In this document: positions 53,091 through 62,221 of the stretch, piece by piece
Layout of the letters: each line of letters begins with the position of its first letter
How positions within the stretch are numbered: the stretch's first letter is position 1
Assembly: GCA_937948705.1 (NCBI GenBank)
Contig: CALECF010000032.1
Location: 7,511 to 71,510 of the forward strand
Direction of reading: 5' to 3'
Source: an uncultured Anaerosolibacter sp.
GTDB taxonomy: Bacteria; Bacillota_A; Clostridia; Peptostreptococcales; Thermotaleaceae
Length of the DNA stretch: 64,000 nt
Translations under genes and position numbers: made by a program
Notes under the pieces: generated by a model
Told to the model about the DNA's origin: nothing
Databases searched by the model: none
What the model saw: the letters and a program-made list of their open reading frames with translations, nothing else

Positions 53091-53915
53091 ATGAAAAGAG
53101 TATTGCAAAGAAAGACAGGGGTTTCCCTACTCCTTGTTCTAGCGGTGATACTGTTCTTGGGCTCATTCCGGATGGAGGTAGTGAAGGTTAGCTTGTATCC
53201 TCTTTTCCGTGAAGTTCAGTTCAGAATCATTGATTATAAGACAAAGGATTTTGGTGTAAGGGAAACAGCGCACTTTATTATAAAGTATCAAGAAGCAGAT
53301 CAAGAAGTAATCGACTTGGTAGCAGAGGCATCTGAAAAGCATTACGATGGTGCCAGCAGGCTGCTGAATTACTATCCAAAGAAAAAGACAACCGTCGTCA
53401 TCTACGACGATGCTGCAGAACTTATGAAAAATTCAAATCTCAAGCAAGGAAAACCTCCTATGGGGGTATACTATGCATCTACCATTCAAATTCTATCCCC
53501 AAGACAATGGATTCCAGAAAACGCAGACATGAGAGAAGTATTTATCAATGAAGGGCCAATGGTCCACGAATTTGCCCATCTATTGGTGGATGATTTGACA
53601 CGGGGAAATTACCCACTATGGTTTACAGAAGGTGTTGCCCTATATCAAGAATATATCCATACAGGATATGAATGGGGTAAGGATATGGAATATGAAGGAG
53701 CTCCCTATGACGTGGAGGAATTAACAAAAAACTTCCATGGACTTGACGAAATGTTGGCTTATAAAAGATCCTTTGAGATGATGAAATCCATGGTGGAAAA
53801 CAAAGGAGAAGAAGATTTGAACAAAGTTCTAAGAGAATTAGGTAAGGGAGAAAGATTTGACAAGGCACACCAGAAGGTTTTTAATGAAGCTACTGAAACA
53901 ATTTATGAAAAATAA
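53091..53915 (+). CDS. Peptidase MA-like zinc metallohydrolase, membrane-anchored
   Basis: A transmembrane signal/anchor (about residues 10-27) leads to an extracytoplasmic domain. The gluzincin motif HEFAHLL with the downstream glutamate in WFTEGVALY is the peptidase MA pattern. The length of 274 suits a minimal metalloprotease. GGGAGGGG precedes the ATG. A WalR box and matching promoter upstream suggest a role in wall or surface-protein turnover; the substrate is unknown. Confidence 0.85.
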   Translation: MKRVLQRKTGVSLLLVLAVILFLGSFRMEVVKVSLYPLFREVQFRIIDYKTKDFGVRETAHFIIKYQEADQEVIDLVAEASEKHYDGASRLLNYYPKKKTTVVIYDDAAELMKNSNLKQGKPPMGVYYASTIQILSPRQWIPENADMREVFINEGPMVHEFAHLLVDDLTRGNYPLWFTEGVALYQEYIHTGYEWGKDMEYEGAPYDVEELTKNFHGLDEMLAYKRSFEMMKSMVENKGEEDLNKVLRELGKGERFDKAHQKVFNEATETIYEK

Positions 53916-53926
53916 CGTCAAAAAAA

Positions 53927-53955
53927 GCAGGATATATTAAAGTAATATATCCTGC
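53927..53955 (+). terminator. Hairpin terminator
   Basis: GCAGGATATATTA and TAATATATCCTGC are exact complements over AAG, followed by AATTTATATA. The T run is weak. Confidence 0.65.
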
Positions 53956-54070
53956 AATTTATATATCAAGGAGGAGTCGTCTTTTATTTGAGCTACACGA
54001 TCCATGAAGATTAATGTCATTATATCTTATATAAATTGCTTTGAATATGGGTAAAAGGTAGGATTCGTCT

Positions 54071-54190
54071 AGTGCCAGAGGAGGACAAGAACAAATTGGA
54101 ATACGCCTAACAGTTTTCGCCAAGAGGCCCTGGTGTCCCGTTGAAGTCTGGAAGACAGCCTGGGTAACGTGGGGAAATCCCATGGGCACT
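54071..54190 (+). ncRNA. Candidate structured RNA upstream of walR (unidentified)
   Basis: AGTGCC (54071-54076) and GGCACT (54185-54190) can close a multi-branched structure. Inside, TTGG pairs with CCAA, a long helix CCCtGGTGTC pairs with GACAgCCtGGG (54128-54163, one mismatch and one bulge), and GTGGG-GAAAT-CCCAT forms a hairpin. A further stem CATATCTAGG/CCTAGATATG lies at 54194-54232. The segment is richer in GC than its flanks, contains no credible ORF, and ends about 140 bases before walR. It matches no riboswitch I recognise. It could be a cis leader of walRK or a separate small RNA. Confidence 0.45.
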
Positions 54191-54328
54191 CCCCATATCT
54201 AGGGAATCGAAAAGCATAATTTCCTAGATATGCTCTAAAAAAATCTAATATTTATGGTGGAGTAAGAGGATTCAAAGAAAAAAAAAAGAATACTATCCAA
54301 TGAGATGAAAATGATGAGGTGAACTTAC

Positions 54329-55018
54329 ATGAAAAGGAAAATACTTGTAGTAGATGATGAAAAACCGATTTCAGATATTTTGAAATTTAATTTAGAAAAA
54401 GAGGGCTATGATGTTGGTGTTGCCTATGATGGAGAAGAAGCCATTCGTAAGGTATACCAGTTTGAGCCGGATTTGATTCTATTAGATATAATGCTGCCGA
54501 AGCTTGATGGCTTTCAAGTATGCAAGAAAATCCGAGAAAGTATGAACACACCTATCCTGATGCTGACTGCAAAGGAAGAGGAGGTAGATAAAGTCCTTGG
54601 CCTAGAATTAGGTGCAGATGACTATATCACAAAACCTTTTAGCGTAAGAGAGCTAATGGCGCGGGTGAAGGCCAATATGCGTAGGATGGATTCCAATGGT
54701 AATGGTGGAAAGGGACAAACACTAAATCTAGGCGTATTAAATATTGACCTTAGTAAGTATGAAGTGAAAAAAGATCAGGAAATTATTGACTTGACCTTAA
54801 GAGAGTTTGAGTTGTTAAAATACCTTGCAACCCAAGAAGATCAAGTATTTACAAGAGAGCAGCTTCTAGAGGAAGTATGGGGTTATGAGTATTATGGGGA
54901 CATTCGTACTGTAGACGTTACTGTGAGAAGGTTAAGGGAAAAGATTGAAGACAATTCCAGCAACCCTCAATATATCCAAACCAAGAGAGGCGTCGGATAC
55001 TATTTTAGGAGGGTATAA
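54329..55018 (+). CDS. walR: Response regulator WalR (YycF), OmpR family
   Basis: The receiver domain has the acidic pair in VVDDEKP, the phospho-acceptor Asp53 in [11 protein letters not shown], and KPFS. The OmpR winged helix follows (about residues 130-229) with [29 protein letters not shown] and RGVGYYFR. It controls cell-wall hydrolases and essential wall homeostasis genes in Firmicutes. Order with walK, yycH, yycI, murA, walJ and htrA is the classical one. GATGAGGTG precedes the ATG. Confidence 0.96.
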   Translation: MKRKILVVDDEKPISDILKFNLEKEGYDVGVAYDGEEAIRKVYQFEPDLILLDIMLPKLDGFQVCKKIRESMNTPILMLTAKEEEVDKVLGLELGADDYITKPFSVRELMARVKANMRRMDSNGNGGKGQTLNLGVLNIDLSKYEVKKDQEIIDLTLREFELLKYLATQEDQVFTREQLLEEVWGYEYYGDIRTVDVTVRRLREKIEDNSSNPQYIQTKRGVGYYFRRV

Positions 55019-55020
55019 TC

Positions 55021-56823
55021 ATGTTTCGAAGCATGCGGTGGAAGTTCATTACGATTTACTTTCTCCTGGTATTTATGGCCATGGTGATTGTAGGTGTATT
55101 TATGCTACAACAATTTGAGGAGTACCACCTAGGTGCCGTCAGTGTGAACCTAGAGAGGGTGGCTCGAAATACGATGTTGCCATCCTTGAATAAAGTTAAT
55201 GGACTGGATGCAAATCAAAATGAAGTACAAGATATGATTAAGAATTGGCAAATTGCATTGGGTGATGAAACCTCTGTGGTAAACACGGATTTTAAAATTA
55301 TTGCCAGCAGCAATGATAGCTTGATTGGCAAAAGCGTGGTGGATATCGTAGATGAACATTTACTGCTGGATGGCCGTGCAGGACGGATGGCAGAGGGAAA
55401 GGATTTTGTCACCAATCAGACTACAGGAGAAGTTACTCCTGTAAAAAATATCATTTTCCCAATTGAGGATGCCAATGGAAAAGTCCAAGGCATTCTATAT
55501 TTTCGTACGGATTTAAAGAATATCTATGATACCTTAGAGAATTCAAAAAATATTCTGATTGAGGCTACGGCCCTAGCGTTACTTATCACAGTCGTACTTG
55601 GTTTCTTTATAGCTCGAAGTGTTACGGAGCCCATCACCGATGTGACAGTAAAGGCAGCCAAAATGGCCAAAGGAGATTTTGATCAGGTTGTAGAAGTAAA
55701 GTCTGATGATGAAATTGGTCAATTGGCCAGCATGTTTAACTATTTGACAGAAAAACTTAAAGATACGCTGTCTGAAATTTCTAGTGAAAAAAGCAAGATG
55801 GAAACCATCTTAAATTATATGGCAGATGGACTGATTGCCGTCAATATGCAAGGTCAAGTCGTCCATGCTAACCCCAGTGCTATGAAAATGCTAAACCTAT
55901 CGCGGCACGAGCTGGTCCACGATTCTTATGATGATTTGATGCGCGATCTAAACAGAAGCCTAACCCTGGAATACCTCTCAGAAAACAATCCGGATTGGAT
56001 GGGCAGTGGGATTATCCGCATCAATGATTCTATCTATCAGGCCAACTATGCACCTTTCAAGGATGAGAAGGATGAAAAAGCGGGTATTGTTATGGTGCTT
56101 CAGGATATTACAGAGCGCCAAAGGTTAGACAATATGCGAAAGGAATTTGTGGCCAATGTATCCCATGAGCTAAAAACACCCTTGACCAGTATCAAAAGCT
56201 ATACAGAAACGTTACTGGATGGGGCCTTGGAAAATCGTGAGATTACAGAGCAGTTCCTAAAAGTAGTGGACAGCGAAGCCGATCGAATGACAAGACTTGT
56301 ACGGGATTTGCTGCAGCTTTCTAGCTTGGATTACAAGCAAGTAAAATGGAATAAAAAAGATCATGATCTAGTGACCATTGTTAAAAATTCTGTGATGAAA
56401 GTAGAAATGACAGCTAAAAGTAAGAATCAAACCCTGGAATATATCTCCCAAGAGGAAAGCATGTGGGGCTGTTTTGACAGTGATCGAGTGGAGCAAGTGA
56501 TCCTGAATGTAGTGTCCAATGCCATAAAATATACCCCAGAGGCTGGTCGAATCAAGGTGTTTTTAGAACGTGAAAACGACCGAGGCATTATTAAAGTTAT
56601 TGATAATGGCATGGGCATTCCAAAGGAAGATATCCCTAGATTGTTTGAGCGTTTCTATCGGGTTGATAAGGCCCGATCTAGGGAAATGGGTGGTACTGGC
56701 TTAGGACTTTCCATCGCAAAGCAGATCGTAGAAGCCCATGATGGAGATATACGTATAGATAGTGTATATGGAGACGGGACAGAAGTAATCATTCAGTTAC
56801 CATTAGAGGAAAAAGTTGTGTAA
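55021..56823 (+). CDS. walK: Sensor histidine kinase WalK (YycG)
   Basis: Two transmembrane helices (about residues 9-29 and 180-198) flank an extracellular sensor domain. HAMP (about 198-250), PAS (about 258-365), HisKA with VSHELKTPLTS (His382), and HATPase with NVVSNAIKY, DNGMGIP and GGTGLGLSIAK follow. The 600-residue length matches WalK. It phosphorylates WalR. The gene starts 2 bases after walR behind AGGAGGG, so the two are co-translated. Confidence 0.96.
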   Translation: MFRSMRWKFITIYFLLVFMAMVIVGVFMLQQFEEYHLGAVSVNLERVARNTMLPSLNKVNGLDANQNEVQDMIKNWQIALGDETSVVNTDFKIIASSNDSLIGKSVVDIVDEHLLLDGRAGRMAEGKDFVTNQTTGEVTPVKNIIFPIEDANGKVQGILYFRTDLKNIYDTLENSKNILIEATALALLITVVLGFFIARSVTEPITDVTVKAAKMAKGDFDQVVEVKSDDEIGQLASMFNYLTEKLKDTLSEISSEKSKMETILNYMADGLIAVNMQGQVVHANPSAMKMLNLSRHELVHDSYDDLMRDLNRSLTLEYLSENNPDWMGSGIIRINDSIYQANYAPFKDEKDEKAGIVMVLQDITERQRLDNMRKEFVANVSHELKTPLTSIKSYTETLLDGALENREITEQFLKVVDSEADRMTRLVRDLLQLSSLDYKQVKWNKKDHDLVTIVKNSVMKVEMTAKSKNQTLEYISQEESMWGCFDSDRVEQVILNVVSNAIKYTPEAGRIKVFLERENDRGIIKVIDNGMGIPKEDIPRLFERFYRVDKARSREMGGTGLGLSIAKQIVEAHDGDIRIDSVYGDGTEVIIQLPLEEKVV

Positions 56824-56840
56824 TGGGAATTTAAACGACC

Positions 56841-56886
56841 TGTAATGTGTTTGTAACATTCATAGTATATAATGTAAATGTATAAT
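56841..56886 (+). promoter_or_regulatory. WalR box and promoter region between walK and the next gene
   Basis: TGTAAT-GTGTT-TGTAAC (56841-56857) is a perfect WalR box. TATAAT occurs at 56868-56873 and at 56881-56886; for the latter the -35 position (56858-56863) directly follows the box, the same geometry as at 52973. Confidence 0.7.
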
Positions 56887-56915
56887 GATGAATGTGTACA
56901 CTAGGAGGAATTGTG

Positions 56916-57452
56916 ATGTTAAAAAAGGTTGTTACGGGTGCCCTCGTCGTTGTGATTTTAGGCACGACAGGTGTAACGGGTCATGCCGCATCCGGTAAAA
57001 TACCATCTTATCGATATGCTCGAAATATAACAGAAAACTACGTGAAGGTTATTCAACCTGCTTCAGATCAAAACATTATCTTTGAAAATAATGTATTGAT
57101 TTCTGTGCAGGTCTATGATAATGCCACTGTCTCTTTGAGAATTTACAAGCAGGATGCTGTAAAGGCAGACAATTTAAAAATAGAGGAATTTGAAGTTGAT
57201 GAAAAAACAACCATTAAAGGTGCAGTCGTCCTAGATGACAAGATTGATCAGGGTGAGAAATTCTATCAAAAGAGAATTAAATTGAACCCAGGAGAATATG
57301 CCATTGTATCTGAAATCAAGGATAAAAATGGAAAGAAACAGAATCCTATTGTAAAGAAATTTACTGTAAAAAACAAAGAAGAAGAAGTAAGTAAGACATT
57401 AAAAGATATCCAAATCACAAATCCCCTTGATAATTTAATCAATAAAGCATAA
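56916..57452 (+). CDS. Small secreted protein of unknown function between walK and yycH
   Basis: A signal peptide (LKKVVTGALVVVILGTTGVT, then GHAASG) is followed by about 150 residues rich in beta strands, with VKVIQPASDQNIIFENNVLI and PGEYAIVSEIKDKNGK, an Ig-like or FixG-like flavour. I recognise no family. It is inserted where walK is usually followed directly by yycH, and it has its own WalR box and likely promoter, so it is probably a WalR target. AGGAGG at 56903-56908 fixes ATG 56916. Confidence 0.7.
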   Translation: MLKKVVTGALVVVILGTTGVTGHAASGKIPSYRYARNITENYVKVIQPASDQNIIFENNVLISVQVYDNATVSLRIYKQDAVKADNLKIEEFEVDEKTTIKGAVVLDDKIDQGEKFYQKRIKLNPGEYAIVSEIKDKNGKKQNPIVKKFTVKNKEEEVSKTLKDIQITNPLDNLINKA

Positions 57453-57484
57453 TAAAACCTATAAATATATGGAGTGATGACCAA

Positions 57485-58966
57485 ATGCGTAAGGAGAGCT
57501 TTAAGACAATACTGCTGGCAGTGCTGGTTGTTTTAAGCATAGCCCTTACCCAACAGCTGTGGATCACGATTCCAACGGCATCTGGCATACCTTCTTCAAA
57601 AGAAAAGACTTTACAGGCAGATAAGAGTACACTGAATGAAGTAAATAATATATCTGACGTCATTAACCCCCAAAGCTTTGTCATTAGTTTTGGGGGTAAA
57701 GATCATACAGTACTTTTTTCCGATTCCTATGGAATCTGGCAGGAAGTACTTCCGATTTTAGGAGGATATTTTGAAGAGGGTACTACCGTTGAAGATATAA
57801 AACCAGAGCGATGGGAAGAAGTTAGTGATATAAGAGCGATTAAAATGGAGTTTGGCTATAGCATGCCTATTGGCATTTTCAGCAGCGTCGTTGGGAAGAA
57901 AGCATCAAATATTCAAGGGAAGATAACTACTTTGGATAGTATTTTAATTCCGGTCTCTGAGGACGGAGTTGTGTACATATCTGATAAGTTCAATGGAAGA
58001 TTTTTTAGATTATTTGGGAAAATAAACAAGGATAAAGTGGCTTCCTTGATTAATCAGATTGGGAATCAGAACAATTACGATTACTACTCATCCATTCGGC
58101 AAGTATATGCCATAGATAACAATGTGTTGGTGCCTCTTGATTTATCAAGAGAATTACAGAAGATAAAGGTTGAGCACGAAATTAATATTGAGGGACTGAA
58201 GCAGCCAGCCACTTATGCAAATACTTTAAAGCAGATAGACGTATTTGCAAGTGCTTTTTTTGGAGAAAATTTTGATTTTGTAAAAAAGATTATTCAAACC
58301 GATGGGTCTGTCATTTATATGTATGGTTACGGACAGAGGGTACTAAAAGTAACAGAGCCAGGGTCATTAGAATATGTAGAGGGGCTGGACAATAGTAAAG
58401 CCATAGCCAGTACGGATATGGCAGAGTCAATCAAAACAGCTGTTCAGTTTGTAATCTCTCGGGAGATTACGCCAGGTCATAATATTTATTTAAGAGATAT
58501 TCGAGTCATTGGAGGGAATGAAGGGGAGAAAAAGAAAGGCTATCAGCTTCTCTTTGCAAATCGCATTAATGGTCTCCCTGTTTATGTAAAGGAGAGCCCA
58601 TCTCAATCCCCTATTGAGGTGCAGGTGTTTGGAAAACAGGTTACGTATTATAAAAAACTATTGTTGAGGGAAAAGATTGATGTAAGCTTTATTCCACCCA
58701 AGCCACCAGAGCCAATGGCCCTCTATGAAGTGATTGATAACAATGCAGAGGTAATAAAGAAAGATCTAGGACTCTTAGGAGACGAAGACAAGATATTTAG
58801 CGAGATTATGATTCGGGTAAAATCGGTTCAACTTTGCTATTATGATTATAAAACCAGAGATAGGGGTGAATTGATCCCTGTGTGGAAGATACAAATAGAG
58901 GATGATACATATTTCTTCGATGCGATGAAGGGAAATGTTATCAATCGTGTGAAAGCAAAGATATAA
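57485..58966 (+). CDS. yycH: WalK-associated regulator YycH
   Basis: One N-terminal membrane helix (about residues 7-25) precedes a large extracytoplasmic region of about 460 residues, with a C-terminal part (DNNAEVIKKDLGLLGDEDKI onward) like YycH. The sequence is weakly conserved, so the call relies on architecture and the position before YycI. In Bacillus, YycH and YycI form a membrane complex that adjusts WalK activity. Confidence 0.82.
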   Translation: MRKESFKTILLAVLVVLSIALTQQLWITIPTASGIPSSKEKTLQADKSTLNEVNNISDVINPQSFVISFGGKDHTVLFSDSYGIWQEVLPILGGYFEEGTTVEDIKPERWEEVSDIRAIKMEFGYSMPIGIFSSVVGKKASNIQGKITTLDSILIPVSEDGVVYISDKFNGRFFRLFGKINKDKVASLINQIGNQNNYDYYSSIRQVYAIDNNVLVPLDLSRELQKIKVEHEINIEGLKQPATYANTLKQIDVFASAFFGENFDFVKKIIQTDGSVIYMYGYGQRVLKVTEPGSLEYVEGLDNSKAIASTDMAESIKTAVQFVISREITPGHNIYLRDIRVIGGNEGEKKKGYQLLFANRINGLPVYVKESPSQSPIEVQVFGKQVTYYKKLLLREKIDVSFIPPKPPEPMALYEVIDNNAEVIKKDLGLLGDEDKIFSEIMIRVKSVQLCYYDYKTRDRGELIPVWKIQIEDDTYFFDAMKGNVINRVKAKI

Positions 58967-58983
58967 GGAATGGTGAGGGGATT

Positions 58984-59805
58984 ATGGATTGGTCAAAGGC
59001 AAAAAATATACTGATCATCGCGTTCATTGTTACCAATGTGTTTCTCGTCATTACCATTGAAAGAAACTTATTTCAGGAGCAAAGTATTCCGCTGCCTATA
59101 GATAAGACCATGGAAGGCATCATTCATGTGATGCAGGAAAAAGATATACACATAGAAATAGATATACCTCGCACCATGGCACCTATGTCAGTACTGGAAG
59201 TAGAATATGAGACCTATGAGGATGACGGGATTTCTAGTTTGGCTTATAAGGGAAAGGACACTGACAATGGACCAAGGGGACAGTTTGAAGTGGAGAATGG
59301 TAAGGTTCTCGTATATACCGCCGAAGGCAGTATCAAAATAGGAACAAGGATTGACAGTGAAAAAGTCCAAGAAAGAGCCGAGAAATTTCTAACATACTAT
59401 GGATTTATGAAAAATGATGTGGCGCATTGGCATACAGATTTTGATGGTGAGACATACCAAGTGGTATTCAAACAAAAATACAAAGGAACTTTTTTAGAAG
59501 ATAGTTATATGAAGGTTCAAGTGACGGAGCATGGTGATATAAGGTATTTTGAAAGGGTCTGGCTAAAGCCGATTAAGATGGGAGACAGCAAAAACGAAAT
59601 CATGCCGTCGACCAAGGCGCTGCTGAAGGCTATGGAAAAGCTAAACGAAACCGAGGGACCGAAAAACATTATTGATATTAGTGTGGGCTATCGTTTTGAT
59701 CCGCCTAACTGGCAAAATGCAAGGTCTGGAACAGCCTTTCCCGTATGGAGAATTGTCCTTGATGAGAAGAAAACTATTTTTGTCGATGCCTATGAAAACC
59801 ATTGA
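58984..59805 (+). CDS. yycI: WalK-associated regulator YycI
   Basis: The N-terminus MDWSKAKNILIIAFIVTNVF is the typical YycI start: a short cytoplasmic tail and one membrane helix. The extracytoplasmic domain contains repeated YycI-like halves, ending SGTAFPVWRIVLDEKKTIFV. With YycH it tunes WalK. It begins 17 bases after yycH behind GGTGAGGGG and is followed by a terminator. Confidence 0.88.
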   Translation: MDWSKAKNILIIAFIVTNVFLVITIERNLFQEQSIPLPIDKTMEGIIHVMQEKDIHIEIDIPRTMAPMSVLEVEYETYEDDGISSLAYKGKDTDNGPRGQFEVENGKVLVYTAEGSIKIGTRIDSEKVQERAEKFLTYYGFMKNDVAHWHTDFDGETYQVVFKQKYKGTFLEDSYMKVQVTEHGDIRYFERVWLKPIKMGDSKNEIMPSTKALLKAMEKLNETEGPKNIIDISVGYRFDPPNWQNARSGTAFPVWRIVLDEKKTIFVDAYENH

Positions 59806-59826
59806 TGAAAGATCATGATGAAAGCA

Positions 59827-59874
59827 AAACCTCTGCAAAAATTTTTCAAATAGATGCAGGGGTTTATTTTTTTA
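59827..59874 (+). terminator. Terminator after yycI
   Basis: AAACCTCTGCA pairs with TGCAGGGGTTT (one G-T pair), followed by ATTTTTTTATTT. Confidence 0.88.
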
Positions 59875-60050
59875 TTTAAAAGTAAATGTTTCCCTATAAT
59901 TGCTACTTATCAAACAGAAACAATAGTGATATAATGGGTGAAGGTTCCCATAGCATAAGATTGGGAAAGTATAACTTTTTATTGAGAAATTGCGCTTTCG
60001 TTGGTTTACATAAATATGTAATCATTCATTGAAAGGATTGAAAATAAAAC

Positions 60051-61313
60051 ATGGAGAAGTTCGTTATCGAAGGTGGGTACCCATTAAATGGGAAAGTTAA
60101 TATTAGTGGATTCAAAAATGCTGCAGTGGCCATCATACCAGCTGCGATTGTGGTAGGGGATAAGTGTACCATTGAAAACCTACCAAACATAAAAGATGTA
60201 GAGGTATTGGGTGAGATGCTTCAAGAGCTTGGAGCAGAGGTGACGTTTGACAGCGAGTTGAAGACAATGCATATAGATAGCAGTAATATTCAGGAGTGCT
60301 ATGCACCCTATGAAATGGCAAAGAAGCTTAGGGCGTCCTATTACCTTTTAGGTGCAGCCCTGGGAAGATTCAAAAAAGCCCGCGTTGCTTACCCAGGTGG
60401 TTGTGATATTGGGACAAGACCCATTGATCAGCATATTAAAGGATTTGAAGCTTTGGGAGCAACGGTAACCATTGAACATGGTATCGTACATGTGGAAGCA
60501 GAGGAGCTAGTAGGTGCAGAGATCTATTTGGATGTGGTGAGCGTAGGTGCTACCATTAACATTATGCTGGCTGCTTGTAGGGCAAAGGGGATCACTGTCA
60601 TTGATAATGCTGCCAAGGAGCCTCATGTGGTGGATGTGGCCAACTTTTTGAATGCCATGGGTGCTGATGTTCGTGGTGCAGGAACCGATGTAATCAAGAT
60701 TCATGGTGTTGATGAGATGCGAGGATGTGTCCATAGCGTAATCCCAGATCAGATTGAGGCAGGGACGTTTATGATCATCGCTGCAGCTACTGGTGGCGAT
60801 GTAATTATTGATAATGTTATCCCAAAACATTTGGATCCAATTACGGCCAAACTGAGAGAAATGGGATTAGAAATCGAAGAAAATGGTGAGTCTATTCGTG
60901 TCACAGCGAATGGAAGACCTAAAAAATGCAATGTAAAAACTCTGGTTTATCCAGGATTTCCTACAGATCTCCAACAGCCTATGTCAGCCTTACTGGCTCA
61001 AGCCTGTGGTACAAGTATTGTAACAGAAACCATTTACGAGGGCAGATTTAAGCACGTGGATGAGTTAAAGCGCATGGGTGCGAAAATAAAGGTAGAGGGT
61101 CGCGTTGCAGTGATTGAAGGTGTAGAGCGTCTTTCGGGAGCTGCTGTGTCAGCCACTGATTTACGAGCCGGGGCGGCTTTGATTGTGGCTGGATTGATGG
61201 CTGAAGGTGCAACAGAGATTGAAAACATCTATTATATTGATCGAGGATATGAAAATATCGAGCAGAAGCTCGTTAGTCTTGGAGCCAAGATTTCTCGTAG
61301 GATTGAAATATAG
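60051..61313 (+). CDS. murA: UDP-N-acetylglucosamine 1-carboxyvinyltransferase
   Basis: The 420-residue protein has the MurA signatures: Lys22-Asn in [24 protein letters not shown], the catalytic Cys118 in [14 protein letters not shown], and [14 protein letters not shown]. It transfers enolpyruvate from PEP to UDP-GlcNAc, the first committed step of peptidoglycan synthesis. The PCD-type cysteine means it should be sensitive to fosfomycin. It has its own terminator and lies between the WalRK regulators and walJ. Confidence 0.95.
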   Translation: MEKFVIEGGYPLNGKVNISGFKNAAVAIIPAAIVVGDKCTIENLPNIKDVEVLGEMLQELGAEVTFDSELKTMHIDSSNIQECYAPYEMAKKLRASYYLLGAALGRFKKARVAYPGGCDIGTRPIDQHIKGFEALGATVTIEHGIVHVEAEELVGAEIYLDVVSVGATINIMLAACRAKGITVIDNAAKEPHVVDVANFLNAMGADVRGAGTDVIKIHGVDEMRGCVHSVIPDQIEAGTFMIIAAATGGDVIIDNVIPKHLDPITAKLREMGLEIEENGESIRVTANGRPKKCNVKTLVYPGFPTDLQQPMSALLAQACGTSIVTETIYEGRFKHVDELKRMGAKIKVEGRVAVIEGVERLSGAAVSATDLRAGAALIVAGLMAEGATEIENIYYIDRGYENIEQKLVSLGAKISRRIEI

Positions 61314-61342
61314 ACAGGCAGTATATTACCGCCTGTTTTTCC
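61314..61342 (+). terminator. Terminator after murA
   Basis: ACAGGC and GCCTGT pair over an 11-base loop with inner GTA/TAC pairing, followed by TTTTCC. Confidence 0.82.
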
Positions 61343-61391
61343 TTTTCACTTATTTATCAAGATACTAGGGATATAGAACTGGAGGATTTAT

Positions 61392-62204
61392 ATGGGATTT
61401 CGATTTTGTTCTTTAGCCAGCGGCAGTAGTGGCAATTGTCAATACATTGCTACTGAAGAATTTCGTGTCTTGCTGGATGTGGGTTTGGCGGGAAAGCGAA
61501 TTGTTCAAGGATTGGAAAGTATCGGAGAGAATACTGAAAAGATAAATGGTATTTTGGTAACCCATGAGCATAGCGACCACATCAAGGGAATCGGAATATT
61601 GTCTCGAAGGTTTAATATACCAATCTATGCAAATACTAAGACATGGGAAATTATGAGGGGTAAAATCGGTGTTGTTCAGGAAGAGAATATTCGTTACTTT
61701 GAGACAGGAAAGCCATTTGAAATTGGGGATATCTCCATCAAAGCTTTTCCCATTTCCCACGATGCTGCGGAGCCAGTAGCATTTTCCTTCCATCATGATC
61801 AAGCAAAGATCAGTATAGCCACGGACTTAGGATATGTTAGCGATGAAATTAAAGAAGAGATCCAGGACGCGGATTTTCTGGTTCTAGAGTCTAATCATGA
61901 TGTAAATATGCTAAAAATGGGCAACTATCCTTGGTATCTTAAGAAGAGGATCCTAGGGGACTATGGTCATATATCCAATGATACAGCGGGTAGTGTACTG
62001 GCAGATATGGTGGAGAGCAAAGGATCCCTTCGACATGTATTATTGGCCCACCTGAGTAAGGAAAATAATTTTCCGGAGCTGGCCTTTGAAACAGTGAAAG
62101 AAATACTAACTGCTAGAAAAATAAAGGTCGGAATGGATATAAATATAGATTTAACCTATCGAGATCGGGTAAGTAAGGTGTATGAGGTATATAAATCATT
62201 ATAA
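61392..62204 (+). CDS. walJ: MBL-fold metallohydrolase WalJ (YycJ)
   Basis: The 270-residue metallo-beta-lactamase fold protein starts MGFRFCSLASGSSGNCQYI and has the metal motif HEHSDHIKG, SHDAAEP and HLSKENN. YycJ/WalJ is a 5'-to-3' exonuclease-type enzyme linked to cell-division and replication coordination and DNA mismatch repair in Gram-positive bacteria. It precedes htrA by 17 bases. Confidence 0.93.
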   Translation: MGFRFCSLASGSSGNCQYIATEEFRVLLDVGLAGKRIVQGLESIGENTEKINGILVTHEHSDHIKGIGILSRRFNIPIYANTKTWEIMRGKIGVVQEENIRYFETGKPFEIGDISIKAFPISHDAAEPVAFSFHHDQAKISIATDLGYVSDEIKEEIQDADFLVLESNHDVNMLKMGNYPWYLKKRILGDYGHISNDTAGSVLADMVESKGSLRHVLLAHLSKENNFPELAFETVKEILTARKIKVGMDINIDLTYRDRVSKVYEVYKSL

Positions 62205-62221
62205 AGAAAGAAGGGAAGCCC

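Noticed and set aside
53959..54189. Minus-strand 76-codon ORF
   Set aside because: It overlaps the structured RNA candidate, has no ribosome site and shows no family resemblance.
54071..54190. 6S, SRP, RNase P or tmRNA
   Set aside because: The conserved cores of these RNAs (for example GGAAGGAAGCAG for SRP, or the tRNA-like end of tmRNA) are absent.
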